NCBI GenBank assembly: GCA_946811695.1
Contig: OX328132.1
Location: 99,699,422-99,763,421 of the forward strand
DNA length: 64,000 nucleotides
Origin: Gonocerus acuteangulatus
Taxonomy: Eukaryota; Arthropoda; Insecta; Hemiptera; Coreidae
Reading direction: 5' to 3'
Shown here: positions 51,726 through 63,049 of the stretch, piece after piece
Position numbering within the stretch: position 1 is the stretch's first letter
Layout of the letters: every line of letters starts with the position of its first letter
The notes under the pieces: model-generated
What the model was told of the DNA's origin: nothing
Seen by the model: only the letters and a program-made list of their open reading frames with translations
Database searches by the model: none
Translations under genes and position numbers: made by a program

Positions 51726-52679
51726 ATTGTTTTATCTTGTTCTTTGGCTTTTAGATGATTATGCTTAAACACCTAAAGAATTGGAGGATTAAAAAACAAA
51801 ATTTCTGACTGCAAAGGACCTTTCCATATAATTAAGAGAATATCATAATATTTTAAGAAGAACTTGTGATGTCACAAATTTCAAGTCTCTTAAATCTAAT
51901 TCTTTGAATCCCAGGTTTGCAGTTTTGTCTTCTTGGGATTCTAATTGTCTATTCTGGGGTAATATTCATGTACTTATTTTTTGGGAAAAATTTATATCCC
52001 TTCCTTAGTCCTAATCACTAGGCCAATAAATATGACAGTTAGAGTAAATGCTTTAAGAACAAAATTAAGCACTAACATCTGAGCGGAGGAGTAACTCTAA
52101 GACAGGATTTGACTAATAGTATACCTTGTGCTAAGATTCTAGGTCCGGGGATTGCTCCCAATGAAATTCATTCGGGTGTAGCTGCATCTCTTTTCCTTGT
52201 CCTTCTTAGCACTTGCATCAGGACTCGCACTCTGTGAGATTCAGGAAGTCTGTGTAGTTTCATTTCTACCTGTTGTTTCCAATCCATTGGCTTATCAAAG
52301 GTATCTAGAGAAATACCTTCTTATATAAAAAGCATTCTTACTGAGATCACAAAAATTATTCCATGAGATGCCTGTGTGGACTATTTTTCTTGGTAGCACA
52401 TCCCATGTGAGTGCAGCATGCAAACTTCTAATACTGTATAATGCCTCCATGCTCTATCATATGCCTGTTTTATTTAGAAAAAAATGTCAGTCATATGCTG
52501 ATGGAAGAAGAATGCCTTTGTATATTATGTTCCAACAGTGCCAAGTGGTCTTGAGTGGAAAAACCTTGTCTGAATCCAGCTTGGTACTTCGATAAAATAT
52601 TACTTTTCTCCCAACTGTGAATTAACCGGTAGTTTAAGATTGACTCCTGGAGCTTTCCCAAACAACAGAGAAGTGAGAT

Positions 52680-53460
52680 TTGTCTAAGCTTCCTGGATTC
52701 ACAGGGTGCTTATCGTGTTACAGGATTCAAACAATAATCGAATCTTTTCAAGTAGCAGGAAACCCTCCATTGGTCCAAAGTCGATTAATTATACGAGCTT
52801 ACTATGAGGTACTAGTAGCAGACGAGTTCATTCTGAAAACGGCAGTTATAACTTCCTTCGGCCTCTTTGAATTCTTGGTGATTTGCTTCGGACTAAGAAA
52901 TGCCGCTCAAACGTTCCAGTGCCTGATGGAAAGCATCCGTGCCCAGTGATATGTGTATGTGTACATTGACGACATGTTGGTAGCCTGAGCGTCAGAGGAA
53001 GAGCCAATTGTACCTGCTTGGAAGAAGTGTTCAGACGTCTGAATCAGCATGGACTGACCAACAACTAGCTCATTCTCTGACATATTGACAGACCACAAGT
53101 CGCTAGTGTATGAACTTGACTAGAAACCTGAGACTTAAAAGCCTGACCTTACGTGCCACAGACCCTCTGTCAGAAAGTTTTTAAAAAGCTCCATAGCCTC
53201 AGCCACCCTTGTGTTCGTGGGACTCTCTGCCTGGAGTCGCAAAGATATTTCTGGCCAAGTATGCAAGAGAACCTGAACCGGAACTGCATCGCCTGTCAGC
53301 GCTCGAAGAAAACATTGAAACACCTTAATGTCTCCTGGTGCCTTCGCTCCAGCCGGCAGATTCGAGCATGTCCATCTGGTCATAGTTAGACCGTTGCCGC
53401 CATCGGATTGAAAGCGCTATTGTCTCACCATTGTAGATAACACAACCATACAAAAAAACA
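52680..53460 (+). pseudogene. Ty3/Gypsy-like pol relic (RT joined to integrase)
   Basis: Frames give KTAVITSFGLFEFLVICFGL and RNAAQTF (RT palm), YVYIDDMLVA (the catalytic YIDD, about 52953), ILTDHKSLVYEL (RNase H region, about 53085), then VFKKLHSLSHPCVRGT and CIACQRSK (integrase HHCC zinc finger, about 53170-53310) and a stretch like the HVH start of the catalytic core. Several stops. Most of the RNase H and connection is deleted. No LTRs seen. Confidence 0.75.
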
Positions 53461-54253
53461 AAAACAAAAAAAAAACCAACGGACGCAGAGACCAGACCAT
53501 GTTTCCTATATGTTTTTGAGGTCACTGAATCCGAATCCGGGGTCAGAAAAAGCCATGCACTTTTTTTTTTAAGCCCTACCCCTCAAAACTCAAAATATAT
53601 TGTACACTATAAAATTTTTATTCAAGTTGTTAGCCAAAATAAACGACTATTTCCTGGGTACTGTCTTTTAGTGCTTAAAAATACAAATTTTTTTAGACCT
53701 CGACGAACTCGATTGGCCCATTTGGAGCGAAATTACAGCCCTTTAAATATAAAACTTTTCTAAAAAATTCGCGTTATTGCTTATATTTTTGTATTTAATA
53801 TGTTTTCCAAGGCAAAAAATCTTTGAATTTTTACCCAAAAATTTACTTAAGACCTTCCCAGTTAATTCTTGAACTGATGCAATCCTCAAAATCCCAAAAT
53901 ACAATCCTTAAAAATGTCCCCATATTTTATTCGAGCAGTGTATCAATTGCATTAAATTAAATAAACGACCTAAAATAAATTAATTGAGCTTCCATTTTCG
54001 AACTACGTTTTTATAAATTTGCCTACACGTTAATTAAAGTATTTTCTATGCACTGGAAAAAGATAGGACCCTCCAAGCGGTAATCGTGTTCGAGATATTG
54101 AGCCTCAAAGGTCCATTTTAGCGCGGTTCCTCCCTCCCCCATAGGGAGGAACCCCGCTTATAAGGTTGATACAATGAAACAATCCGGAAGTGCCGACAAG
54201 AAAATTTCGCGTTTCAGAACCCCTAGAGACCGAAAATAACGGTGGTTCAAATT

Positions 54254-54255
<2 letters not shown>

Positions 54256-54302
<47 letters not shown>

Positions 54303-54305
54303 ATA

Positions 54306-54380
<75 letters not shown>
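54256..54380. repeat. (TA)n microsatellite before unit U
   Basis: About 22 TA units, GTGTATATATTTATT interruption, then about 33 more. Confidence 0.95.
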
Positions 54381-54383
<3 letters not shown>

Positions 54384-54439
54384 TGTTCGCTCATTTTTGG
54401 CTTCCATGATGGTCCGATTTTGATGAAATTTGGTACAAA

Positions 54440-55537
54440 AATCAGTCGTCCAATTTGAAAGGTCAAGTTCGTTAACCAGCAAAATCCGCCCACTGGAAGA
54501 TGGCGTTTGGGGCGAAATTCGCGTAGAAAAAATCGTAACGCTTACGTTTTTGAGTTCATAAGCTTGTAAGTACTCTTTTTATAGGCTTCTTGGGCTAGGA
54601 AAACGAATGAAACCATTTTCAAGGCGATAGCTTTAACCGTTTTCGAGAAAATTGGAACAATAGTTTATGAATACCGTTTTTGGTTTGGGTACTTAGAATC
54701 ACGGGATTCAGTTGAAACATTATCTGCATGTTCTACTTTCATTAAAACTAATATGTTGAAAGTTATGTTACGTTTGGAGTTAAGGAAGGGTTAGAATAAA
54801 ATATTTTATGAACAGACATGAAAGGTTTTGGGAACTTTGTATACACTTTCCTTAATATCTCGAAAAAGGTTGAGAATCTTGGGAAACGGAAGAATACCAT
54901 TAGAAAGCTTACTAAATGCTCTACAAAAAAGGTTCTGATGAAAGTTTTGATTAGACGATGTCAATCGGAGAAATAAGTGCTTAAAACTTTAAAGTAATTG
55001 ATTTCGCTGATTCGAACTGTTCTTTTTGTCTGTTTTTATTCCTTGTTATTTTTTGACTGCTTATAGTTGGATAATGTATTTGATAATAAATCAGGTTAAG
55101 AAAAATAAGAAAAACAATTTAATCTTAGAGATATGGATTTCCAAGATATAGTTTTTCAAATGCCTAGCGGGGTCCTTCCTAGGGCCGGAACCCATGCAGG
55201 TAAGATCTTAAATACGACCTTTCTTGAAAGTAAAGATGGAACTGTCAACTAAGGTCCTCCTCTGCCTCCCGGCACTTTCATTGCTGACGAAGGCTACCAA
55301 TGAGTAGCCAAAACGTCCTAAATATAGATTTTTTAACAAAAATCGTATTGAGGTTTCTTTAGCCGAATCCCAACCACTCCATCTTTACTTATCACCTCGA
55401 CGGCTAACTATCTAATCTTCATGTTTTCTATGTGGACCCAAAATAATAACAGCTTCTATTTTAATCATTTTAAATGAGTCTAGATATAAGAACGGAACCG
55501 CGCAAAGATGATGCAGTTCCTGCGAGTCGGACTTTTT
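54440..55537 (+). repeat. Unit U, second full copy
   Basis: Same order as 3963-5064 at roughly 95% by eye. It directly follows a long (TA)n tract and a TTTTGATGAAATTTGGT stretch. The hammerhead-like motif is at 55284-55317. Confidence 0.8.
55284..55317 (+). ncRNA. Hammerhead-like motif in unit U, G12A
   Basis: CTGACGA, A, GGCTAC, CAATGA, GTAGCC, AAAA, CGTC. Stem II is perfect, but GAAA reads AAAA as in the copy at 4809. Confidence 0.55.
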
Positions 55538-55547
55538 TAACATGGGA

Positions 55548-57455
55548 GATAGAGGCAAGGCGTATCCAGGTTTACCTAATAAAAAAGCGAGTTTGCTTAT
55601 CATTTTTCTTGAAAACTAGTATATGATACATAATAGCTAATTTAATATTGCCGACAGAAGTTTTAATAGGGCTAGCGGTACTTGTTTTCGGAATATAAAC
55701 ACTCTAAGTCTAAAGTCCGCGTTATTAGTATAGCTGTATATGGGCGATTCTACAGAAAAGTAGCACTTTTGGTGAAAACTTTTTTTCTTTTTATTTTCAT
55801 TTTCTTTGTTTGATTTTTACCTCAGAGATAATAAAGCATGTCTAACTTAATATTATCAAAGCATTCACCAATTAGTTTTCATGGCCTAAGTGGCCAAAAA
55901 GCAGCCATTTTGTTTTTGGGTTGCAGGGGAGTAAGAATAAGAGTAATAAAACAATATTTCTTAGCAATATATTGTATATTAAACCGGGGAAATGGCAAAA
56001 GCCTTGACAAAAACACTTCTTGGGAAAATATAATTAAAAAATATCTTTCGTATTGACAGGGAAGTTAAAAAATTTAATCCTCACTTCCCTGTTAAGAAAA
56101 CGTGAAAAAAGCACATTTGTGTCAATTATTTTTATTTAATAAATTAACAGAACAAAAGCTAATATTTCTAGGCCAAAGGTTTTAGTATAAATTGCCAAAC
56201 TAAGTCTTGCTTTTGAATGTCAATTTCGCCGTGTACCTCAGTGTTGTACTATAATTGACATGGGAGTGAGAAACAGGGCAGGGATAATTTTGAGGTTTGG
56301 ATTACCTGTAGCACACCCTGTTTACAATGAAAAGCTTTTAATGACGTCTAAATAAAGTGTTTTGGGGTACTTATCAAACAATGTTATCAAATCACAAGAA
56401 TAAAAATCAACTGATTTTTTATGAAGAGCAGGGGGAGTGATAAACAATTTTTACAACTCGTCATTTTACTTGAAAAAAACTTTCAAAGCAGATCCTCTCT
56501 TTCCAGAAATCTAAATCAAGCTGAAATCATTTGTTTTTGTGTACATTGAGATTCTAAATTAGCTGACTGAAAAATAAAAAAGCCACGTTTACGCTTCACA
56601 AGTGTTGAGTTTTCATTGTGACAGGGGAGTGATAAAATTTTGTGTGACAGACATTAGTGAAACTTTTGTCATCCTTTAGGATAATATTTTTTAGTTTTTT
56701 CTCTCTCAGCTACATTCGTAAGGGCATAATGAAAAAAATACTCTAACAAAAAACATCCTACAAGTTACTGTAGGCCTAAAAAAATCAACGAAAGTTACAA
56801 ACCCGAGTAGTATGACAGAGCAGGGGAGTCAGAATTAGGGCTTTGCAAAGCTCCAGCTCCAGATCAAAGGTTGTAACAGATCATCCAGTGCTAGGTATGA
56901 TTCAAAATAGTTTTGTTTCACCTTACTAAAAAGAAAATATATTAATATTTTTAATACGGACTGAATAATTGACAAAAACCAAAAAGTGCTACTTTTCTGT
57001 AGAATCTCCCATACAGCACCGGAATATTGGACTGCTATCTTTATCAGACATTGTGTCATATTTTGACCTCTTTTTGGGGGTTTATGTTTTGTGCATTCAT
57101 ATGAGTAAGATAGTTGTCTTCCGTGATATCACCAAATACTATCTTCAAATAGAGATTTTCTTATATTTTGGGCTTTATTTCCACCCACATATTTTTTTTT
57201 TTTTTTTCGCGGTACGACTATGGCTTTCAAGAGATCCTTTTGGTGCTGTATACATCCCTTATCTTTATCATGTGTGGCTGTATCCAGGGTGTACATTGCC
57301 AGCCGTGAAATATGCTGAATGAGATATACTAATAACACGGGATTTAAACTTCTGTCAACAAGATTAAATTTGCTATTATGTATCATATACTAGTTTTCAA
57401 GAAAAATGGTAAGCAAACTCGCTTTTTGGATACGCCCTGCCTCTATCTCCCATGG
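55548..57455. repeat. Outer inverted repeat around the 55.7-57.0 kb element
   Basis: GGGAGATAGAGGCAAGGCGT through ACTAGTATATGATACATAA (55548-55635) is the complement of 57363-57455. Beyond it, 53970-54118 is the complement of 57466-57595, so the palindromic relation continues with unit U and the (TA)n tract inserted between. Confidence 0.65.
55733..57017. mobile_element. TIR element with dispersed CAGGGGAGT motifs
   Basis: Inverted ends of about 37 bp: GCTGTATATGGGCGATTCTA then CAGAAAAGTAGCACTTTT, against the complement at 56981-57017. Inside are six same-strand motifs near CAGGGGAGTgA-A (about 55923, 56057, 56266, 56428, 56622, 56821). No transposase ORF was recognised. An outer inverted repeat (55548-55640 with 57363-57455) surrounds it. 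Confidence 0.6.
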
Positions 57456-57785
57456 TAAAAAATGGACCTTTGAGGCTCAATATCTCGAAAACGAATACCG
57501 CTTGGAGGGGCCTATCTTTTTCCAATGCATTGAGGATACTTTAATTAACATGTAGGCAAATTTATAAAAACGTAGTTCGAAAATGGAAGCTCCATTTTTC
57601 TGAGCCATAACAGAGGACTGGTCTGAGTATGAGGATTTTATAGAGCAATATCTTTGTGGATCTTGTAAGAATGCTCCCTCTCAGTTACATACGAAATCCA
57701 TAAAAACTTCGGTTTGCTGCCAGTTTCCTACTATTAATCTCCTTGGACATGTCATAATCAAAAGTGAAAAAAACAACCTAAATAC

Positions 57786-58100
57786 CTAAACTGGCTCACT
57801 TTTTTTGAAGGAGAAGAAGCCCATGATGACAGTTTCTCCTGGCCTAGCTTGTTGTCCGGCCACCATATACTTGGTTTTCCTTTCGTTAACTTTGAGACCC
57901 ATTTTACGAGCAGCTTCCTCTAAAGCAAGAAATGCCTCTTCTACTGCATTCAGGGACCTACCCACTGTATCCAGATCATCTGCACATCCCAATAGCTGAG
58001 TGCTTCTGGTAAGGACAGTTGCCAGAGTCTGTATTCAGGATTCCCTCACTGCGTTCTCTAATCCCAGACTGAACAATGCTAGAATACTTCGGTCTCAGAT
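57786..58100 (-). pseudogene. Non-LTR reverse transcriptase fragment
   Basis: CADDLDTVGRSLNAVEEAF and KMGLKVNERKTKYMV on the minus strand are the catalytic (Y/F)ADD region and the following palm helix of LINE RTs. Upstream sequence to about 58100 continues in broken frames. Confidence 0.7.
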
Positions 58101-58109
58101 AATAATCAT

Positions 58110-59925
58110 AGGTATGTCTTCTATCTTGACGAATCAAGTATCATTATGGAAAATTCACTTGTTCTTCGTTTACCAGGAGTTCTAATGAACGAACGCTCCA
58201 TTCCCTGCATTTTTTTGTTTTTCCATAGTTATCCTAAATATGGAACGAATGCAAATTTGTGTAGCAGCAATTCTTTCAAGTGTATTTTAAAATACTTCAA
58301 TTTAAAAATCCTCTCACATTTTTAACACTTCCTGTCATGTTTGACATTTTAAAATCGATCATTTCATTCAAGGCTTTATTAAGAATCTAATTTTAAAGTA
58401 AATAATCGACATAAATTAATTTAGTAGCTTTAACATTATCAATTAAAAAGAAATCAATACCTTTAAATTGAGTACAATAAATTATTTTAAAAATAAAAAT
58501 GAAGTGTGATCTAATTATAAATAATTACAATTAATTTACATTAAATTCGATGATGAAAGAACATCAATAACTGAGAACAAATAATAAATAATTTTAAAAA
58601 TTAAGAAATAAAATTCCTGTTCAGGGATCCGCTTAACCACCCTTCCAAATGCATCCCATCCACTTGGATCGAACAGGCCTCCCAATAGCCAAGTTTCAGC
58701 GGCCCTACTACGGGTATTTGAAGGCAAGGAAATATATTTACTTGAAAATCTTTTAAGAAGAAAATTCACAAACATTTTTACGTGGTTTGTCCGATCATCC
58801 AGATCGTTATAACGTGAAATTATGGCACTGGCAATAATGGTACAGCCAATCTATAAGTTAGTCATAAATTAAAAATATGTGTTTTTGTTGTCTTAGCGCA
58901 TTTTCAGAAACATATAATAATTAATGAACAATGGCTCTTTCTCAGCGGTAGTTATTTTAAATTAATCTTTTGGACGCATTTTTGCTCGACAGAGAGCGCA
59001 TCTGTACTGCAGTCTTTTCTGACCTCTTTGACGCTTTTCACTATATTAGTTGGTAAAGCTTCCGAACCTTCCTTACGATTTTTGGCGACGTAACACTTGT
59101 TTACTTTATATTTTAAAATGGATTGAAAGAATGTAATTCTTTTAGTGGAGTTTTCAGTGCTTTGGAGTAAATTTCTATGTTAGCATGTGTGTAGACTAGA
59201 AAGCTTATATGTTGCAGTGTTCCGTAAACCCCCATTGTAGATTTGTTGTGATATCCGAAGAAACCTTACGTTATAATGTCCTCAGTCAGTTAAGCTTATT
59301 ATGTTTTAGTAGTTATTTGTCTCGTCGCTTAAACCTTTTAATGACAATTCTTTAAAATGTTTTAGAATATATACACATTGATGAGAGACATCCAGAAAAA
59401 ATGGAAGCAAGGATTTAAGATTTCCAATGTAAGTTACTTTATAAGCCTTCTGTTACAACCCATTTCTTTTTTTAACGGTTCAATTAAATGTTTGATTAAA
59501 ATAAAGGGTTCTCCAAATTTAGAATTAACAATTAGTTCTATTATCACATAATTAGCCAGTTTTAGCAGTAATTTAGCAGCTTTTGGCCCATAAAAGCTCG
59601 TGAAATCACTTTTCAGTTTATTGGTCATCTTTTCTGTAAATAATTTGTTAGAGGACCTTCAAAATGATTGTTCTTACACAGTGGAAAATAAGTCAAGACA
59701 TTCTTGCAATGCTAGCTTTCAATATTTTGAATATAAATTGTCTTGATGTTGCGGATCTGGGACTACAAATTATTACCTTTTACCTATTTGTAGTTTTGGA
59801 CAATTGTTCTTGTCATATTTTATTAAACATTGCATTTCATGATGTATATTGTGATATTTGTTTTATTATTTATAGTATTTCGTTTAAAAATCGCAGATGA
59901 TCTGTATTTATTTTGTTTTTTTATG
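58110..59925. other. No gene recognised
   Basis: AT-rich with small chance frames only. Confidence 0.55.
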
Positions 59926-59929
59926 CTGC

Positions 59930-60052
59930 AGCTGGGAATTTTCTCGAGTCCTGAAAGGAGAAAAATCTTTCCTGCAGACGAGACTCGAAAACCCATCTCC
60001 CGCATGAGAATCAAAGTCGTTAGCCTCAAGACCAAAGAGTGGTTTCCGTCAT
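59930..60052 (-). mobile_element. tRNA-derived SINE, same family as at 6.2 kb
   Basis: Minus strand: box A-like TGGTCTTGAGG (60024-60034), box B-like GGGTTTTCGAGTC (59982-59994), and a body with GCAGGAAAG...GACTCGAGAAAATTCCC resembling 6310-6355. No A tail or duplication was recognised. Confidence 0.6.
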
Positions 60053-60232
60053 TAATTAATTAAACATAATTAAATCTCCTCCATGATATTGTATTTTAAC
60101 TCTAAATGTTTTATCTAGCACCTCATTAGTAGTTTATAACTCCTGGGGATTTGGACAGCTGGGGTGGCTGAAAGGTTAGCTCTTTGGGCAGTTTATAATA
60201 TTTTAAAAAGTACCCCAATATAATTATAGTTC

Positions 60233-60265
60233 CTGATCAGGCAGCAGACAGGAAACATGTAGAAA
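60233..60265 (+). ncRNA. Hammerhead-like motif, one core change
   Basis: TTC, CTGATCAG, an 11-nt stem II region, GAAA, CATG, TA, GAA. The GAAACATGTA half is intact. The first half has C where CUGANGA needs G. TTC/GAA can form a short stem I, and AATAAAC follows as in the other copies. Confidence 0.4.
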
Positions 60266-60475
60266 CAATAAACATTTCAGAGCAGATTAAATTCTGTAAG
60301 AGTAAGGGTTTATCTGTGACCCAAAAAGTAAATTTTGGCATTTTTTCCTTACTTATTTCTGTGACAAATCTGAGTATATAACATTATAATTGTGTGAAAG
60401 ATGTACCAATATTGTGTCCAGTGGAATTTAGTATTTCCTCTGATTAATAAATAGGACCATAGAAATAAGAAATAA

Positions 60476-60576
60476 TTTCGTCGAGAAGAAGACGTAGGAA
60501 GTGCCAGAGCCAGACAATATAAAAGTGTGAAAAGTGCCAAGTTCAGCTCCATCCAGAATGCTTTAAATCTTAACAT
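60476..60576 (+). pseudogene. piggyBac transposase C-terminal fragment, second copy
   Basis: About 100 bp nearly identical to 63899-64000, encoding the CRKCQSQ...HPECF zinc-binding end. It proves a second piggyBac copy of which only the 3' end remains. Flanked by AT-rich DNA and, at 60748, a sequence like the family's terminal repeat. Confidence 0.75.
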
Positions 60577-60864
60577 TCATAGTTATTCATAAGTATTTTC
60601 TTAAATTTTAAAAATGTGTACTATTCATATTTTTATTTTTATATGTAAAAATAATTTTAAATACACTTTTTGTTATTATTTTGTCAATTCTGTTAGATTC
60701 CTTTAATAAAATGAGAAATTTTAATAGGGTTTTAAATTTTCATACAGCCCTTCCCAAGTACGCCATTTCCCGCCAATATTGGGTATATGCAACGTTTTCT
60801 CTTGAGGACATGATAGAAGTAAATTGACCATAGAAATAAGAAATAATTGTAGTTCATACAATTG

Positions 60865-61137
60865 TAGTTAACAGGACACTGAGGATGAGACTGTGACCTC
60901 AAAAACTTCTGTTAAATAAAAGGAATATAAAGGCGTTGGACCTGTTTTCATCCTAGTTACTATGATCAACCTTCACCAGCCAACCAACCACAATTGTAGT
61001 TCATACAATTGTGGTTGGTTGGCTGGTGAAGGTTGATCATAGTAACTAGGATGAAAACAGGTCCAACGCCTTTATATTCCTTTTATTTAACAGAAGTTTT
61101 TGAGGTCACAGTCTCATCCTCAGTGTCCTGTTAACTA
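60865..61137. repeat. Perfect palindrome, two 132-bp arms and 9-bp loop
   Basis: 60865-60996 equals the reverse complement of 61006-61137 at every base I compared; the loop is TAGTTCATA. Each arm carries a hammerhead-like block: CTGAGGA, a TGAG/CTCA stem II, then AAAAC where GAAAC is expected. A diverged direct copy of the arm lies at 61294-61432. Confidence 0.9.
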
Positions 61138-61293
61138 CCATGGCAGTGATTGGTGAAAATTAGATTTTTGAATTTTAGAATTGTACTTTATGTTATTTTT
61201 CTTGATTTTAATTGTTGACTTATTGTGTTACTTGACTTATCTAAGGTGATTTAAATTATTTTATGTATTTTTGTAATTTTTCCATTGTCGATG

Positions 61294-61432
61294 TTTGTTA
61301 ACAGGACACTGAGAATGAGGTTGACCTCAAAAATGTTCTGTCGAATAAAAGGAATATGAAGTAGAGGTTTATGAAGTATGAGGTTTAGTTAAGGAATATG
61401 AAGTAGACCTGTTTTCATCCTAGTTACCAATT
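61294..61432 (+). repeat. Diverged third copy of the palindrome arm
   Basis: GTTAACAGGACACTGAGAAT, then GACCTCAAAAATG, AATAAAAGGAATATGAAG and CCTGTTTTCATCCTAGTTAC match the 60865 arm in order. It has an internal AAGTAGAGGTTTATGAAG-type duplication. Confidence 0.65.
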
Positions 61433-61461
61433 GTAATTTAATTTCCGACAGTCCTACTGAA

Positions 61462-61463
<2 letters not shown>

Positions 61464-61518
<55 letters not shown>

Positions 61519-61990
61519 CTTATTGTAACTATTTATTTAATTCAAACTTTGTAAACTAATTAGGTTAAAAAAGTAAAAAAAGAAACGATGGTCAAGAAAA
61601 TTATGTACTTGAAAAAAAGAGTTAGGTTGTTTTATCAAAAAAGATATATATTTATTTAAAGATTATAAATAAATATAATATAAATTAATTATAAATTTTA
61701 TAGTTTGCTTAGTTCATACAGCTCCTGCAGGATTATTTAATAAATGTTCTCTAAAACTTTTAATAAAATTTGCCATTGCTCCTTTGAAGCCACACGAATG
61801 TAGAGTGATCAGGATGGCATTTCTTTTGGTGGTATCATAGGTGTTTTCTATGTTAAAGAAGATTCTGCTTCTATTGTTATTAAATAATTTTCTGCGGATC
61901 TGCCCTTCCAAAAACCACTTTGTATGTCTGATATCAGGTTGAGTTTCTCTATCACCTACATGAAAATATTTAAGTCAAAAATATATTTTT
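61464..61990 (-). mobile_element. LINE 3' fragment with long poly(A) tail
   Basis: A T-run of about 52 nt (61464-61515) is the tail. At 61714-61911 the minus strand encodes FFNIENTYDTTKRNAILITL then GFKGAMANFIKSF, the RT block around the first catalytic Asp. The rest of the RT is absent. Confidence 0.65.
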
Positions 61991-62094
61991 GATTCCGAAA
62001 AAAAAGTTATGTTCTCATAACCTATCATGTGTTACGTTTCATTTATTTATTTAAATTTTAACGTCCATTTATTATTAACTATGAATTTTAGGTT

Positions 62095-62258
62095 ATCTAT
62101 AGGTTACCACCCTTTTCTAGCCAGGGTAGGGCTGATACCTTTTCTTTTTTCTAAAGAAAAGTCACCACCCTTAGTGGGAATCTAACCCACGACCCTTGGC
62201 TCGGAGTGTTAAGTGCTCACGCCTTAACACTCACGGCCATCGGGCCTCACCCGAGTCA
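62095..62258 (-). mobile_element. tRNA-derived SINE, second family
   Basis: Minus strand: GGCCGTGAGTGTTAAGGC (box A region, 62221-62239) and GTGGGTTAGATTCCC (box B, 62176-62190). A long variable-arm-like segment suggests a Ser/Leu-type tRNA origin. The body continues GGTGGTGACTTTTCTTTAG to about 62095. A partial relative lies at 13905-13990. Confidence 0.6.
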
Positions 62259-62324
62259 AATGTGTCATTTGAAAGGTTATAAAAATAGCTAAATTTGACA
62301 CCTTCCCCATGTTTCTACCTTTAA

Positions 62325-62542
62325 CACTAGATTTACCAGACCAGTCATTTTGACTGGTCGTGCAATTTCAATTCAAAATTCCTACTACATATAACATTTG
62401 CTTCCCTAAATGATGTTATGACTTTTGTTGCTATACCTAGCGAATACATTTAATGAACTTAATGTTACTTTATATATATTAGTAACAAATATATTTTTTG
62501 ATATTGACATTTATACCAGTACCAGGTCTGGTAAATCTAGTG
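62325..62542. mobile_element. piggyBac-type MITE, 218 bp
   Basis: The 18-bp TIR CACTAGATTTACCAGACC (62325-62342) matches the complement of 62525-62542 exactly. TTAA precedes the left end (62321-62324); ATAA, one base off, follows the right. Just inside the left end is a perfect hairpin GACCAGTCA / TGACTGGTC (62339-62359). Confidence 0.7.
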
Positions 62543-62646
62543 ATAACAGGAGAGGAGCTATGACTATTTTTATGTTTTGCCGCAGCATGATTTTGACAGC
62601 TTTTTGAAAACTTTACCTTTCCGTTTTTTGTAAATTGTTTAAGACA

Positions 62647-62700
62647 TTAACCCATTTAGCACCAATGTTGCGTATACGCAATGTTTTCGTTAGAATTTTT
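62647..62700 (+). mobile_element. piggyBac terminal repeat at TTAA
   Basis: TTAA (62647-62650) then CCCATTTAGCACCAATGTTG and CGTATACGCAATG. piggyBac elements insert at TTAA and begin with CCC. Related sequence at 60748 (CCCTTCCCAAGTACGCC ... GGGTATATGCAACG) and 62996 (GTTGCGTATACGAAG). Most of the transposase 5' half between here and 63050 is missing. Confidence 0.6.
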
Positions 62701-63049
62701 ATTTCTGTAATCTATTGTAGAATACGTTTATTTCATTGTTTATTAGTCACAGCTGATGTTATGATTCCCTTTATCCTGTTACTTTCATTTTTTAGCTGCG
62801 GAAATCCACTCAGAACTATCACTAAATTTTGAAAAATAGCAACCTCTATTTGAAAGAACTATAGACATTTTTAAATGATGAAGGATTTCGTGGGGTGTGT
62901 TTTTTCTTTACCTTTGGGCATTCTTCTTTACAATAAAAACTTAGAATGAAAGAAAAAAAATTATCTTGGTAGACATTTATAGACTGAGAGAAAATGTTGC
63001 GTATACGAAGTGTTGGCGGTATGCGGGGTCCGAGTCAGCAGACATTCTG

